64,000 nt of DNA, taken from assembly GCF_016918035.1 (NCBI RefSeq), contig NZ_JAERWK010000005.1, positions 186,001-250,000 on the forward strand. Direction: 5' to 3'. The position numbers were made by a program, and so were the translations under genes. Below the pieces are notes generated by a model. It saw only the letters and a program-made list of their open reading frames with translations, did not search any database and was not told the DNA's origin. Shown here in pieces: positions 51,043 through 60,909 of this stretch. The stretch comes from Nakamurella leprariae (GTDB lineage: Bacteria; Actinomycetota; Actinomycetes; Mycobacteriales; Nakamurellaceae). How positions within the stretch are numbered: the first letter of the stretch is position 1; each line of letters opens with the position of its first letter.

Positions 51043-52890
51043 CTACGCCAGCCGCCACACGGCTGCGATCGGCCCGTCGCCCGGCACCTCGACGGCGGCG
51101 TCGGTGATCGTCAGATCGACGCCGCCGTGGAGCGTCTCGGCGACCCCGTCCGGGGCCAGCGTCCGAGGCAACCGGGCGCCGGACCACGGGGCCCGGGCCG
51201 CGCCCACCAGCAGTCGCTCGTCGGCCGTCTCGCGCAGGAAGGCGATGGCGTCGGCCTGCCGCACCACCCAGCGCAGGCCTCCGCGGCACAGCGCCGGGTG
51301 CCGGCGCCGCAACGCGATGAGCTCCTGGTGGAGCCGCAGCGTCTCGTCGTCCCAGCGGTCCGGACGGTCCCACGGCATCGGCCGCCGGCCGTCCTCCCCG
51401 TTGCGCCCCTGCAGCCCGAGCTCGTCCCCGGCGTAGACCATCGGGGTCCCGAGGTAGGTCATCAGCATCACGGCCGCGAGCCGCGACGCCTCGCCCGATC
51501 CGGTGACCGTCCGGATCCGGGCGGTGTCGTGCGAACTGATCAGGTTCCAGTGCCGCGCGGCGACGGCCCACGGCACCGCTGCCGCGAAGTCGCGCATGGT
51601 GTCGACGTTCTCGGTGCCCGGACGGCGGACGATCCGCGAGCCGACGCCCAGCAGACTCTCCTCGTACTCCGGGCCCACCAGCCAGGACCACACCGGTCGG
51701 CCGAACCCGGCGTAGTTCATCGATCCCTGCCAGCCGTCACCGCGCAGGTCGGCGGTGAAGTCGTTGGTGTACTCGGCGATGAGCACCGAGTCGGGTCGCA
51801 CCGCGGCGAGCGTCCCGCGGATCAGCCTGGCCACGGCGGCCCCGTGGTCGTGCGCGCCGTGCCGGCCGGTCATGTTGGCCACGTCGATGCGCCACCCGTC
51901 CAGGTCGTACGGCTCTCGCAGCCACCGGGCGACGACGGAGTCGCCCGGGCCGAACATCCGGTCCCGCAGCTCCAGCGACTCCAGGTCGAACTTGGGCAGC
52001 GAGCGGTGGCCGAGCCAGCTGGCGTAATCGTCGCGGTCGCCGAAGTAGTAGAAGGAGCGTTCCGGCGCCATCGGGTCGGCGAGTGCGGCCCGGAACCAGG
52101 CGTGGTCGTCCCCGGAGTGATTGGTGGTCAGGTCGCCGACGATGCGCAGGCCGGCGTCGTGGCAGGCGCCGGCCAGCCGGGCCAGGGCGGCGTCGCCGCC
52201 GAGCAACGGGTCGACGGTCTCGAACGTGGTGGCGTTGTAGCGGTGGTTGGACCGGGCCGGGAAGATCGGCGTCAGGTACAGGGTGGTGATCCCGAGCTGC
52301 TGCAGGTGGGACAGCCGCTCCCGGATGCCGTCCAGGTCGCCGCCGTAGAACTGCTCGGAGACGCCGGGCCCGGACGGGATGACCGGGTCGTCCCAGTCCG
52401 CCGGGATGGCCCAGGCCGGGACCGGGCGCTCTGCCCCCGACCGCGCGAACCGGTCCGGGAACACCTGGTAGACGACCGCGTCCAGCGCCCAGTCGGGACC
52501 GGGATCGAACGTGGTGAGCCGGAAGTCGGCCAGATCGGTGATGTCCCGCGCGTGTTCGCCGGTGCCGTTGAGCCAGCTGTAGCCGGACCGGCCGCGGTCC
52601 AGGTGCACCCGGTAGCTGGTCACCGGGTTGTGGATGGGCACCTCCGCGGTGAACCACCGCTCACCGGCGTCCGCCCCGTCCGGCGTGGCGTCCACCCACG
52701 TCGGCTCGGCATCCTGCAGCACCCGCAGGCTCACGGACCGGACGCCGCCGCGCGCCGGCACCCGCACCCGCACCGGGACGCGGTCGCCGAGCGCCGGACG
52801 GGCGGTCCCGACGTAGAGCGCCGACCCGTCGTGGTGCGGTCCGACGCGCACCACCGCGGGGCGACCGGACGGCCGGCTCGGGCCGGTCAC
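51043..52890 (-). CDS. GH13 amylase (neopullulanase/maltogenic amylase-like)
   Basis: 615 residues. An N-terminal beta-domain (1-130) precedes the GH13 barrel with DLTTNHSGDDH (region I), GWRIDVANM (region II, nucleophile Asp), LIAEYTND (region III, acid Glu) and SSHDTARI (region IV). The N-terminal domain and AIPADWDDPVIPSG loop resemble neopullulanases that degrade maltodextrins. Its GTG start overlaps the stop of the upstream GH13 gene, so the pair is coupled and likely cytosolic. Confidence 0.9.
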   Translation of the reverse strand: MTGPSRPSGRPAVVRVGPHHDGSALYVGTARPALGDRVPVRVRVPARGGVRSVSLRVLQDAEPTWVDATPDGADAGERWFTAEVPIHNPVTSYRVHLDRGRSGYSWLNGTGEHARDITDLADFRLTTFDPGPDWALDAVVYQVFPDRFARSGAERPVPAWAIPADWDDPVIPSGPGVSEQFYGGDLDGIRERLSHLQQLGITTLYLTPIFPARSNHRYNATTFETVDPLLGGDAALARLAGACHDAGLRIVGDLTTNHSGDDHAWFRAALADPMAPERSFYYFGDRDDYASWLGHRSLPKFDLESLELRDRMFGPGDSVVARWLREPYDLDGWRIDVANMTGRHGAHDHGAAVARLIRGTLAAVRPDSVLIAEYTNDFTADLRGDGWQGSMNYAGFGRPVWSWLVGPEYEESLLGVGSRIVRRPGTENVDTMRDFAAAVPWAVAARHWNLISSHDTARIRTVTGSGEASRLAAVMLMTYLGTPMVYAGDELGLQGRNGEDGRRPMPWDRPDRWDDETLRLHQELIALRRRHPALCRGGLRWVVRQADAIAFLRETADERLLVGAARAPWSGARLPRTLAPDGVAETLHGGVDLTITDAAVEVPGDGPIAAVWRLA

Positions 52891-54203
52891 GCGGGCCGGA
52901 CCAGCACCCGGTAGGACCACGGTCCCATCGCGAGCTCGGCGTCGCCGTCGATGTCCATCGGCTCGTCGGTGGTGAAGTCGACGTAGTGCCCGTGGCACAG
53001 CGACTGGGCGAACCGCACCCGGGTGGTGCTGGGCGCCAGGTTGAAGACCGCGAACACCTTGTCGCGGTCGTTGGCCCGCACGAAGCTCAGCACGTGCATG
53101 CTCGCCGAGTTGGGCACCTCCACCATGCGGGAGGCCCAGTGCGCGTTCCACAGCGCGGTGTTCGTCCGCTTCAGCGCGAACAGCTTCCGGTACAGCTCAC
53201 CCATCGGGTGCTCGCGCCAGACGATGGGGTCCCGCTCGAAGAACTCCAGCCGCTTGTCGTTGCCGGCCTCCTGCCCGTTGTAGATGAGCGGCATCCCGTC
53301 GCCGACGGCGGACAGCACCACAGCCGCGTCCAGGGCGTCGGCGAACTGCTCGTACTCCGTGCCCTCCCAGGCGTTCTTGTCATGGTTGCTGACGAACGTC
53401 ATCCGCATGCAGTCGGCCGGGTACGACTTCTCGTTCCAGGCGTAGTAGACGCGCAGCTGTTCGAGATCGGCTTCGCCCTGGGCGATCCGGTGCATGGCGT
53501 CGTTCCAGCTCCAGGCGTAGGTCATGTCGAAGGCACCGGCGTGCAGGTCGCGCGCCTCCCACTCGGCCAGCATGAACACCGGCTTGATCGCGTCCAGCTC
53601 GGCCCGCACCGTGTCCCAGAAGTCGGTGGGCACCAGACCGGCGGTGTCGCACCGGTACCCGTCGATGTCGGTCTCGGTCACCCAGTACCGCATCGCCAGG
53701 GTCATGTACTGCCGGAGTTCGGGTACGTCGTAGTCGAGATCGATGATGTCGTCCCAGTCGAACCACGGGGTGGGCCGGAACCCGCCGCGCCAGTCCCGGG
53801 CGTACCAGTTCGGGTGCTCGGTGACCAGGTTGCAGTCCCAAGCGGTGTGGTTGGCCACCCAGTCCAGGATCACGTACATCCCGAGGTCATGCGCGGAACG
53901 GACGAAGTGCGTGAGGTCCTCGGTGGTACCGAGCGCCGGTTCCAGCGCGTAGTAGTCACTGATCGCGTACGGGCTGCCCAGGGTGCCCTTGCGGCGCTCG
54001 CGACCGATCTGCTGCACCGGCATCAGCCAGAGGATGACCGCGCCCAACTGCTGCAGCCGCGGCAGGTGCGCCTCTGCGGCCCGCAGCGTGCCCTCGGGCG
54101 TGAACTGCCGGGTGTTGATCTGGTAGATGGTGGCGTTCTTGCTCCACTCGGGATGCGTGATGCGCACCGCCGGCGTCGGTCGGTAGCGGTCCGGGACCGT
54201 CAT
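52887..54203 (-). CDS. GH13-family alpha-glucan-active enzyme
   Basis: 438 residues. GH13 regions: LDWVANHTAWD (I), GYRCDTAGLVP (II, nucleophile Asp), FMLAEWEARD (III, acid Glu) and FVSNHDKNAWEG (IV). No signal peptide is present, so it is cytosolic. It is probably an alpha-amylase or alpha-glucosidase-like enzyme acting on imported maltodextrins. AGGAG ten bases before ATG 54203 is preferred over GTG 54212. It sits between the ABC ATPase and the second GH13 gene. Confidence 0.88.
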   Translation of the reverse strand: MTVPDRYRPTPAVRITHPEWSKNATIYQINTRQFTPEGTLRAAEAHLPRLQQLGAVILWLMPVQQIGRERRKGTLGSPYAISDYYALEPALGTTEDLTHFVRSAHDLGMYVILDWVANHTAWDCNLVTEHPNWYARDWRGGFRPTPWFDWDDIIDLDYDVPELRQYMTLAMRYWVTETDIDGYRCDTAGLVPTDFWDTVRAELDAIKPVFMLAEWEARDLHAGAFDMTYAWSWNDAMHRIAQGEADLEQLRVYYAWNEKSYPADCMRMTFVSNHDKNAWEGTEYEQFADALDAAVVLSAVGDGMPLIYNGQEAGNDKRLEFFERDPIVWREHPMGELYRKLFALKRTNTALWNAHWASRMVEVPNSASMHVLSFVRANDRDKVFAVFNLAPSTTRVRFAQSLCHGHYVDFTTDEPMDIDGDAELAMGPWSYRVLVRPA

Positions 54204-54239
54204 GGACGCCACGCTCCTGCTGGTCGGGAGACGCCGGAC

Positions 54240-55436
54240 TCAGCCCTTGAGCGTGAGTCCGCTGTCCGGGTCAAAGAAGTGCAGCCGGGCGACGTCCACC
54301 ACCACCTCGATCTGGTCGCCGATCCGGACCCGGGAGCGGGGCGCGAACGAGGCGACGAAGCGGGTGCCGTTCGAGCGGAGGCCGGTGTCGTCGGCGCCGG
54401 AGTCCTCGGCCAGGGCCCGGGTCTCCTCGTTCTCCACCGGCGGGACGTCCAGGTCGAAGTGCACGACGATCTCCGAGCCGAGGGCCTCGGTGAGCCCGAC
54501 CGTGGCGACCAGTGTGGAGTCGGGGGCCGCGGCCTCCCGCAGCACGCCGGCGTCCTCCATGTCCTCGCTGCGGATCCCGACCGCGACCGGCCGGTCGACC
54601 CACTGGCCCAGGCTCGGGTGGTCGGTCAGCACACTGCCCGTCAGGGCCAGCGTCCGCGATCCGAACCGCAGGCCCAGGCCCTCGCCGTGCCGGATGATCC
54701 GGCCCATCCCCATGTTCATCGGCGGCGACCCGATGAAGCCGGCGACGAAGAGGTTGGCCGGGTTGTCGTACAGGTACTGGGGTGCGCCGACCTGCTGCAG
54801 GATCCCCGACTTGATGACGGCGACCCGGTCCCCCATGGTCATCGCCTCGATCTGGTCGTGCGTCACGTACAGCGTGGTGACGTTGAGGTCGTGCTGGATC
54901 TGGCCGATCTCGGCACGCATCTGCACCCGCAGTTTGGCGTCCAGGTTCGACAGGGGCTCGTCCATCAGGAACACCTGCGGTTCGCGCACGATGGCCCGGC
55001 CCATCGCGACCCGTTGCCGTTGTCCACCGGAGAGTTGCTTGGGCTTGCGGTCCAGCATCGGCCCGAGTTCGAGCATCTCGGCGGCCCGCTCCACCCGGCG
55101 GCGGATCTCGGTCTTGTCCATGCGGCGGATCTTCAGGCCGTACCCGATGTTCTCGGCCACCGTCATGTGCGGGTACAGCGCGTAGGACTGGAACACCATG
55201 GCGATGTCCCGCTCCCGGGGCGAGAGCGTGTTGACCACCCGGTCGCCGATCTTCATCACCCCGGTGCTGATGTCCTCCAACCCGGCGACCATCCGCAGCG
55301 CGGTCGATTTCCCACACCCGGACGGCCCGACCAGGACCAGGAACTCGCCGTCGGCGATCTCCAGGTCCAGGTCGTGCACCGCGTGGTAGCCGTTCTCGTA
55401 CTGTTTGTTGACCTTGTCCAGCGTGACGGTGGCCAT
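54240..55436 (-). CDS. Sugar ABC transporter ATP-binding protein (MsmK/UgpC type)
   Basis: 398 residues. Walker [10 protein letters not shown], signature [16 protein letters not shown], Walker [13 protein letters not shown] and [15 protein letters not shown] lie in the first 220 residues; the C-terminal 170 form the regulatory OB-type domain of MalK/MsmK ATPases. It should energise the MalF/MalG permeases encoded directly upstream. The gap to the permease gene is 44 bases. Confidence 0.93.
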   Translation of the reverse strand: MATVTLDKVNKQYENGYHAVHDLDLEIADGEFLVLVGPSGCGKSTALRMVAGLEDISTGVMKIGDRVVNTLSPRERDIAMVFQSYALYPHMTVAENIGYGLKIRRMDKTEIRRRVERAAEMLELGPMLDRKPKQLSGGQRQRVAMGRAIVREPQVFLMDEPLSNLDAKLRVQMRAEIGQIQHDLNVTTLYVTHDQIEAMTMGDRVAVIKSGILQQVGAPQYLYDNPANLFVAGFIGSPPMNMGMGRIIRHGEGLGLRFGSRTLALTGSVLTDHPSLGQWVDRPVAVGIRSEDMEDAGVLREAAAPDSTLVATVGLTEALGSEIVVHFDLDVPPVENEETRALAEDSGADDTGLRSNGTRFVASFAPRSRVRIGDQIEVVVDVARLHFFDPDSGLTLKG

Positions 55437-55480
55437 CGGGACGTCCTTCCAGGATCGGGATGTCGAAGCAGTGGCCGGGG

Positions 55481-56416
55481 TCAGCCCTTGACCGCGCCGG
55501 CGGTGATGCCGCCGACGATGTAGCGCTGCAGGAACTGGAACAGCACGACGATCGGGATCGCGACGATGAGCGCACCGGCCGCGAAGACGCCGAAGTTGGC
55601 GTTGCGCTGGGCCGAGATGAGTCCGTACAGCCCGACGGCGGCGGTCTTGGCCGAGTCCTCGGTGAGGAAGACGCTGGAGATGATGAACTCGCTCATCGTG
55701 CTGATGAACGACAGCAGGCCGGTGATGGCCAGGATCGGTGTCACCAGCGGCAGGATGATGCCGAAGTAGATCTGCGCGTGGGTGGCCCCGTCGACCTTGG
55801 CCGACTCGTCCAGGTCCTTGGGGATGGTGTCGAAGAAGCCCTTCATCAGCCAGGTGTTCACCCCGAGCGCGCCACCCAGGAACAGCAGGATGAGCGACCA
55901 CGGGGTGTTGAAGCCGATCGCCGGGTACAGCTCGCTGATCTCCACGAAGATCAGGTAGATGGCCACGATGGCCAGGAACTGCGGGAACATCTGGACCAGC
56001 AGGATGAACAGCATCCCGGCGCGACGACCTCGGAAGCGGTACCGGGAGAACGCGTAGGCCGCCGCGGCCGAGATGAACAACGACAGGGCCGCGGACAGCA
56101 GCGAGATGAGCAGCGAGTTGGCGAACCACCGCCAGAAACTGGTCTCACTGAACAGCGTGTCGAAGTTGGCGAAGCTCGCGTCCCGTGGGATCAGCGTGGA
56201 CGAGCTCAGCGTGCCCTGCGGGTTGAAGGCGGCAGAGACCACGAACAGGATCGGGAAGATCGCGAAGAACAGCGCGATCACGCCGACGACGTGCCGCCAG
56301 CCGACCCGCCGGAACCAGTTGCCGCGGGCGCTGCCCAGGCGCACCACGTGGCCGGACTGCCCGCTTCCGTGCGAGGTGTCCCGCAGTTCCGACGCCAGCA
56401 TCGCTTCCGTGCTCAT
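55481..56416 (-). CDS. malG: Maltose/maltodextrin ABC permease, MalG-like
   Basis: 311 residues and six helices. The permease EAA loop is [27 protein letters not shown], typical of binding-protein-dependent sugar permeases. An N-terminal cytoplasmic stretch of 45 residues precedes the first helix. Start and malF stop share one base (TGATG), so translation is coupled. Confidence 0.9.
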   Translation of the reverse strand: MSTEAMLASELRDTSHGSGQSGHVVRLGSARGNWFRRVGWRHVVGVIALFFAIFPILFVVSAAFNPQGTLSSSTLIPRDASFANFDTLFSETSFWRWFANSLLISLLSAALSLFISAAAAYAFSRYRFRGRRAGMLFILLVQMFPQFLAIVAIYLIFVEISELYPAIGFNTPWSLILLFLGGALGVNTWLMKGFFDTIPKDLDESAKVDGATHAQIYFGIILPLVTPILAITGLLSFISTMSEFIISSVFLTEDSAKTAAVGLYGLISAQRNANFGVFAAGALIVAIPIVVLFQFLQRYIVGGITAGAVKG

Positions 56417-58032
56417 CAGTTGACCTCCTCCAGCACCCGGGTCCGGCGGAAGCCGATGATCGAGATGACCGCCACGATCAGGAAGATCAGCACCGAGATG
56501 GCCGCAGCGAAGCCGTAGTCCGCACCCTGACCGCCGAAGGCCAGCCGGTAGGTGTAGCTGATCAGCAGGTCCGTCGCGCCGGCCGTCGGGTTGTCGGCCG
56601 GGAACGGCCCACCGCCGGTGGTCAGGTAGATCGCGTTGAAGTTGTTGAAGTTGAACGCGAACGTGGTGATCAGCAGCGGGCCGGTGGCCACCAGCAACAA
56701 TGGGAAGGTGATGGTCCGGAAGGCGTAGCCGGGTCTGGCGCCGTCCACCCCGGCTGCCTCGACCAGGTCGGACGGGATCGACTGCAGCGCGCCGGTGCAG
56801 ACCAGGAACATGTACGGGAAGCCCATCCAGAGCTGGATGATGAGCACGGCCAGCCGTGCGGTCCACTCCCCACCGAGCCAGTCGACCGACAGCCCGAACA
56901 GGTTGTTGATCAGGCCGAAGTCGGCGTTGAACATGTCGCGCCAGACCAGCAGCATCGCGAAACCCGGCATGGCGTACGGCAGGATCAGCAGCGACCGGTA
57001 GATCCGGCGGCCGCGCAACTCCTCGCTGTTGAACAGCATGGCCAGTGCCAGCCCGAGCGCGAAGGTGAGCACCGGGACGAGCAGGGCGAAGGCGAAGTTC
57101 CAGAGCAGGATCTTGAAGAACGACCCGGCGATGGTCGGGTTGGTCAGCGCGTCGGTGAAGTTCTCGAACCCGACACCGACCTTCCAGCCCTGGGCCAGTG
57201 CGTTGCCGTTGGGGTCGACGAAGCTGCCGATGTCGTTGTCCGCCGTGAAGACGGTGCCCGTGTTGATGTCGGTGATGCAGTCGCAGTCGGCCTGGTAGTT
57301 CTGCCCGGCGATGCCTTCGAATGCGGTGGACAGGCCCTGGCTGCGGATGGCGCCGTCGTCGGTCGGCACCGAGAACTCGGCGATCTCGGCACCCCGGGCG
57401 GACGCCTCACCGACGTTCAGCACGGTGAAGCCCTCGGCCTCGGTGATCTTGCCGGTGGCTCCGGCACTGAAGGTGCCCGGCACCAGCGGTTCCAGCCCGG
57501 CTGCGGTGCCGGCGAACGCCGCGCCCTGGGCGTCGGTGAGCAGGAAGACCAGGTCACCGTCCGGCTCGGTCCCGATGGACAGTGCGTAGACCTCCGACCC
57601 CGGCGCCTGGGTGATCGAAGCGCTCTCGATCGCGGCGATGGCCTCGTCCTTGCTGCCTCGGTGCCCGTCGCCGAAGTTCGTGAACGCGGTGGTGAGGGTG
57701 TAGATGATGGGCGCGACCTGGAAGCCGAGCAGGAACAGCGTGCCGATGACCAGGTACTTGGCCGGGATCATCCGGGGCGACAGGTAGATCACGAAGATGG
57801 CGATCGTCGCCACGATGACGATGGCCAGGCCGATCCAGTTGCCGGCGTCGATCAACGGGATCGCGGCCCAGACGGCGATCGCGGCCGCGACCGCCAGCAG
57901 CAGCAGCTTGAGGATCAGGCCCAGCGGCCGGCCACCGGGGCCGGCCAGGCGCATGAGCCCACCCGGCGGCGGCGGGCCGCCGGCCGCCGCGGGGGCGCCT
58001 GACTCACGGACGTGCTCGACAGGACTGGCCAC
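56416..58032 (-). CDS. malF: Maltose/maltodextrin ABC permease, MalF-like with large extracytoplasmic loop
   Basis: 538 residues. The first helices (LILKLLLLAVAAAIAVWAAIP..., IGLAIVIVATIAIFVIYL, YLVIGTLFLLGFQVAPIIY) are followed by a soluble loop of about 150 residues (130-280), as in E. coli MalF P2, then five more helices with EAA motif VEAAGVDGARPGYAFRTITFPLLL. The loop, with a CDC pair, probably contacts the binding protein. GGAGGAG precedes GTG 58032. It is 97 bases downstream of the binding-protein gene. Confidence 0.9.
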   Translation of the reverse strand: MASPVEHVRESGAPAAAGGPPPPGGLMRLAGPGGRPLGLILKLLLLAVAAAIAVWAAIPLIDAGNWIGLAIVIVATIAIFVIYLSPRMIPAKYLVIGTLFLLGFQVAPIIYTLTTAFTNFGDGHRGSKDEAIAAIESASITQAPGSEVYALSIGTEPDGDLVFLLTDAQGAAFAGTAAGLEPLVPGTFSAGATGKITEAEGFTVLNVGEASARGAEIAEFSVPTDDGAIRSQGLSTAFEGIAGQNYQADCDCITDINTGTVFTADNDIGSFVDPNGNALAQGWKVGVGFENFTDALTNPTIAGSFFKILLWNFAFALLVPVLTFALGLALAMLFNSEELRGRRIYRSLLILPYAMPGFAMLLVWRDMFNADFGLINNLFGLSVDWLGGEWTARLAVLIIQLWMGFPYMFLVCTGALQSIPSDLVEAAGVDGARPGYAFRTITFPLLLVATGPLLITTFAFNFNNFNAIYLTTGGGPFPADNPTAGATDLLISYTYRLAFGGQGADYGFAAAISVLIFLIVAVISIIGFRRTRVLEEVN

Positions 58033-58129
58033 GACACTCCTCCAGGGTCCGTGGTGCTGCGATCGGGGGCGACGCGCAGGTGGTGGGGATCCGCCGGGCC
58101 CGGACCGGTCCGTCCGGGCCCGGCGGACG

Positions 58130-59473
58130 TCACCCGCCGATGAGCCCGTCGATGGTGGTGGCCAGGTCGCGGGTGGTCTGGGCCGGATCGGCGCCGCCGA
58201 CGATCGCGACGATGGCCTTGCCCCAGGGATCGAAGATCCCGGCCATCTCGGTGAAGGACGGCAACGGGTCGCCCTCGGCACCGGCCTCGTTGAAGGCGGC
58301 GATGTCCGGGTTCTCGGCGGCCACCGACTCGTAGGTCTCCAGCAGGGCCGGCGGCCGCGGTTGGGCGTCGTAGAGCCCCTGCGCCACCTCGGGCTGGATG
58401 AAGTAGTTGGTCGCGAACTCCTGAGCCAGGGCCTTGTTCTGGCCCTTGCTGGCCACGTACACCGCCTGCACTCCCAGGAACGGCCGCGCCGGCGGACCGC
58501 CGGCGAACGACGGGATGTCGGAGATCGCGTAGTTGATGCCGGCCGCCTCGATGTCCGGCAGGGTCCAGGGGCCGCTGACCATGAACGCCGTCTTCTGATC
58601 GGTGAAGATCGACGCCAGGTTCTCCGAGCCGATGGACGTCTTGAGCAGCCCCTGCTGGGCCATCTGCGACATCCTGGTGTTCGCGGCGATGCTGGCGTCC
58701 GAGCCCATCTCCATCTGGTTGATGTCGTAACTGCCGTCCGGGCTCTCGCCGAACAGCGTGCCGCCGCCCGCGGTGAAGATCGGGTACGTGTGGTACGGCG
58801 CCGGGGCACCGTCGGTGCCGATCGGCAGGGCCAGCAGCTCGGTGACCCTGCCCTGCTGCTGCAGCGACGTGGCCGCGGCGGTGAGATCCTCCCAGGTCGC
58901 CGGGGCCTCGGGCGCCAGATCGGTGTTCCGGTAGAGCGCGAGGTTCTCGACCGCGTAGGGGATCCCGTAGACCTGGCCGTTGAAAGTCACCGCCTGGATG
59001 GCGGCGGGGTTGAACAGGTCCTTGGTGGCGTCGGTCATCGGGACGGGATCGATGGCGCCGTTCTGCACCAGCTGGCCGATCCAGTCGTTCGCGCCCAGCA
59101 CCAGGTCGGGTCCGGTGCCCGCCTGCGAGGCGGTGAGGAACTGTGTGCGGGTCTCGTTGACCGCCTGGACGTTCACCGTGACGCCGTTCTCGGCAGCGAA
59201 CGCGTCGGCCGCCTCCTTCACCGGCGGGGCGTACAGCGCGTCGGTCCAGATCGTCAGCGTCCCGGCCGCGCTGCCCGCCGGGGCGCCGCCGCCGGTCGTG
59301 GCCGGCGACTCCTCGGCCGTGGTGCCGGTGGCCGCACTGGTGGCCGTCCCCGCCCCGGCCGCGGAGGTGGCCGCGGTGGTCCCACCACCCCCGTCGTCGG
59401 AGCCGCCGCAGGCGGCCACCAGGAGGGCGACGATCCCACCGAGCGCGATGAGTCGTGCGTGTCGTGATCGCAT
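58130..59473 (-). CDS. malE: Maltose/maltodextrin-binding lipoprotein
   Basis: 447 residues. Lipobox VAAC (about residues 19-22) precedes a Gly/Thr/Ala/Ser-rich linker and an extracellular solute-binding domain: LTIWTDALYAPPVKEAADAFAAENGVTVNVQAV..., FMVSGPWTLPDIEAAGINYAISDIPSF, and NFIQPEVAQGLYDAQPRP-like helices. This is the MalE/GanO cluster. It is the first gene of the maltodextrin operon and divergent from lacI. The sugar is inferred from the GH13 genes. Confidence 0.9.
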   Translation of the reverse strand: MRSRHARLIALGGIVALLVAACGGSDDGGGGTTAATSAAGAGTATSAATGTTAEESPATTGGGAPAGSAAGTLTIWTDALYAPPVKEAADAFAAENGVTVNVQAVNETRTQFLTASQAGTGPDLVLGANDWIGQLVQNGAIDPVPMTDATKDLFNPAAIQAVTFNGQVYGIPYAVENLALYRNTDLAPEAPATWEDLTAAATSLQQQGRVTELLALPIGTDGAPAPYHTYPIFTAGGGTLFGESPDGSYDINQMEMGSDASIAANTRMSQMAQQGLLKTSIGSENLASIFTDQKTAFMVSGPWTLPDIEAAGINYAISDIPSFAGGPPARPFLGVQAVYVASKGQNKALAQEFATNYFIQPEVAQGLYDAQPRPPALLETYESVAAENPDIAAFNEAGAEGDPLPSFTEMAGIFDPWGKAIVAIVGGADPAQTTRDLATTIDGLIGG

Positions 59474-59801
59474 GTCGGGCTCCTCAGCACAGCTCTGGGC
59501 ATCGGGTCTCGCGCGTCGCACACGGGTGGCCCGACCTGGGCTCCGGGGCTGTCACCGGCGCCGTCGGTCGGACGAAATGCTTGTGTGCGGCATCACACTC
59601 CTGGTCGGGCGATCGCGCAAGGCGAGACGTGGATGGCCTTCCGATCGTTGTGTTCCAACGCATCTGCCGGGCTGATCCGGCTGAACCGGTTCAGCACCGC
59701 ATCCGGCCAACCGTCCGGCCTGATCCGATTCACCATGGGGGACCGCAGTGGCGCGTGCGACGATCGGGGATCAGCACGGCTCGGGCGGAGGCGGGGAGGC
59801 G
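59474..59801. other. Divergent regulatory region between malE and lacI
   Basis: 328 bases with no gene. It contains the 16-bp palindrome at 59680-59695 and probably both promoters, which I cannot place with confidence. Confidence 0.6.
59680..59695. promoter_or_regulatory. LacI-family operator palindrome
   Basis: GCTGAACCGGTTCAGC is a perfect 16-bp palindrome with central CG, as in LacI/MalR-family operators. It is about 110 bases from the repressor start and 207 from the malE start. Confidence 0.7.
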
Positions 59802-60909
59802 ATGGCGTCACCAGGCCGATCGACCACGCCGCCGCGGGTCAGGCTCCGGGACGTCGCCGAACGGGCGGGCGTCTCCCAGACCACGGCGTCGTACGTGCTG
59901 GCCGGACGCCGCGACATGGGCATCTCCGCGACGACCGAGCAGCGCGTCCGGCACGCCGCCCGCGAGATGGACTACCGGCCGAACCTGATGTCCCGTGGGC
60001 TGCGGACCCGCGGGTCGGACACCATCGGGCTGCTGTCGGACGTCATCGCCTCGGAGGCGTTCGCGGGCGACATCGTGCGCGGCACGCTGGCCACCGCCGT
60101 GCTGCACGGGCACCAACTGTTCATCGGCGAGAGCGAGGGGTCCGTCGCGGTGGAGCGGACGCTGGTGCACAGCATGGCCGACCGTGGCGTGAAGGGCTTC
60201 GTCTACGCGTCGATGTACACACGCCGGGCGACCATCAGCAAGGTGCTGCGGGAGCACCCCGTCGTGCTGCTCAACTGCGTGAGCACCGGCCGCGCCCTGC
60301 CGGCGGTGGTGCCCGCCGAACGAGAGGCCGGACGCGCGGTGGCCCGCGTCCTGGTCGACCACGGCCACCGCCGGATCGCCCTGGTCGGGGAACCGGCGCC
60401 GCACACCATGGCCGCGGCGGAACGACTGGCCGGGATCGACGACGTGCTCGCCCCCCCAGGGGCTGGAGCTGACCGATCTCATCGACACCATCTGGTGGCC
60501 GGAGCCGGCCCACGCGGCAGTCAGCCGGTACTTCGCGGAGGGCCACCGACCGACCGCGCTGATCTGCCTGAACGACCGGATCGCCCTGGGCGCGTACCAG
60601 GCCGCCGCAGAGGCGAGGTTGTCCATCCCGGACGACCTCTCGGTGATCTCCTTCGACGACTCGGACCTGGCCGGATGGCTGCGCCCCGGACTGACCAGCG
60701 CCGCGATCCCCCACTTCGAGCTGGGCCGCCGCGCGGTGGAGCGACTGCTGGAACCGTCGCTGTCCCCCGGCATCGAGCGGGTGCTCATGCCGCTGTCCGA
60801 ACGCGAGTCGGTGGCGCCGGCCCCGATCAGCCGAACGGCCCGACCTCGAGCACGCGCAGCACCGGCTCCCCCGCCTCGTCCGCCGCGGCCACGTCGATCT
60901 CCGCGGTGA
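59802..60909 (+). pseudogene. LacI-family maltose-operon repressor broken by a +1 frameshift
   Basis: The start ATG 59802 (after GGGGAGG) gives VRLRDVAERAGVSQTTASYVLAGRRDMG, a complete LacI HTH, and a ligand-binding domain to about residue 218 (60450). The frame then runs wrong through the C7 run at 60451-60457. Reading six Cs instead restores the family sequence: QGLELTDLIDTIWWPEPAH, ALICLNDRIALGAYQAAAEA, SIPDDLSVISFDDSDLAG. As given, the protein would be truncated and have a foreign tail. Sequencing error is possible. It is divergent from malE. Without repressor the operon may be expressed constitutively. Confidence 0.82.
60451..60457 (+). other. Homopolymer C7 frameshift site in lacI
   Basis: Seven Cs at this point; one fewer would join the two LacI halves in frame. 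This could be a true slip mutation, phase-variable site or assembly error. Confidence 0.75.
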
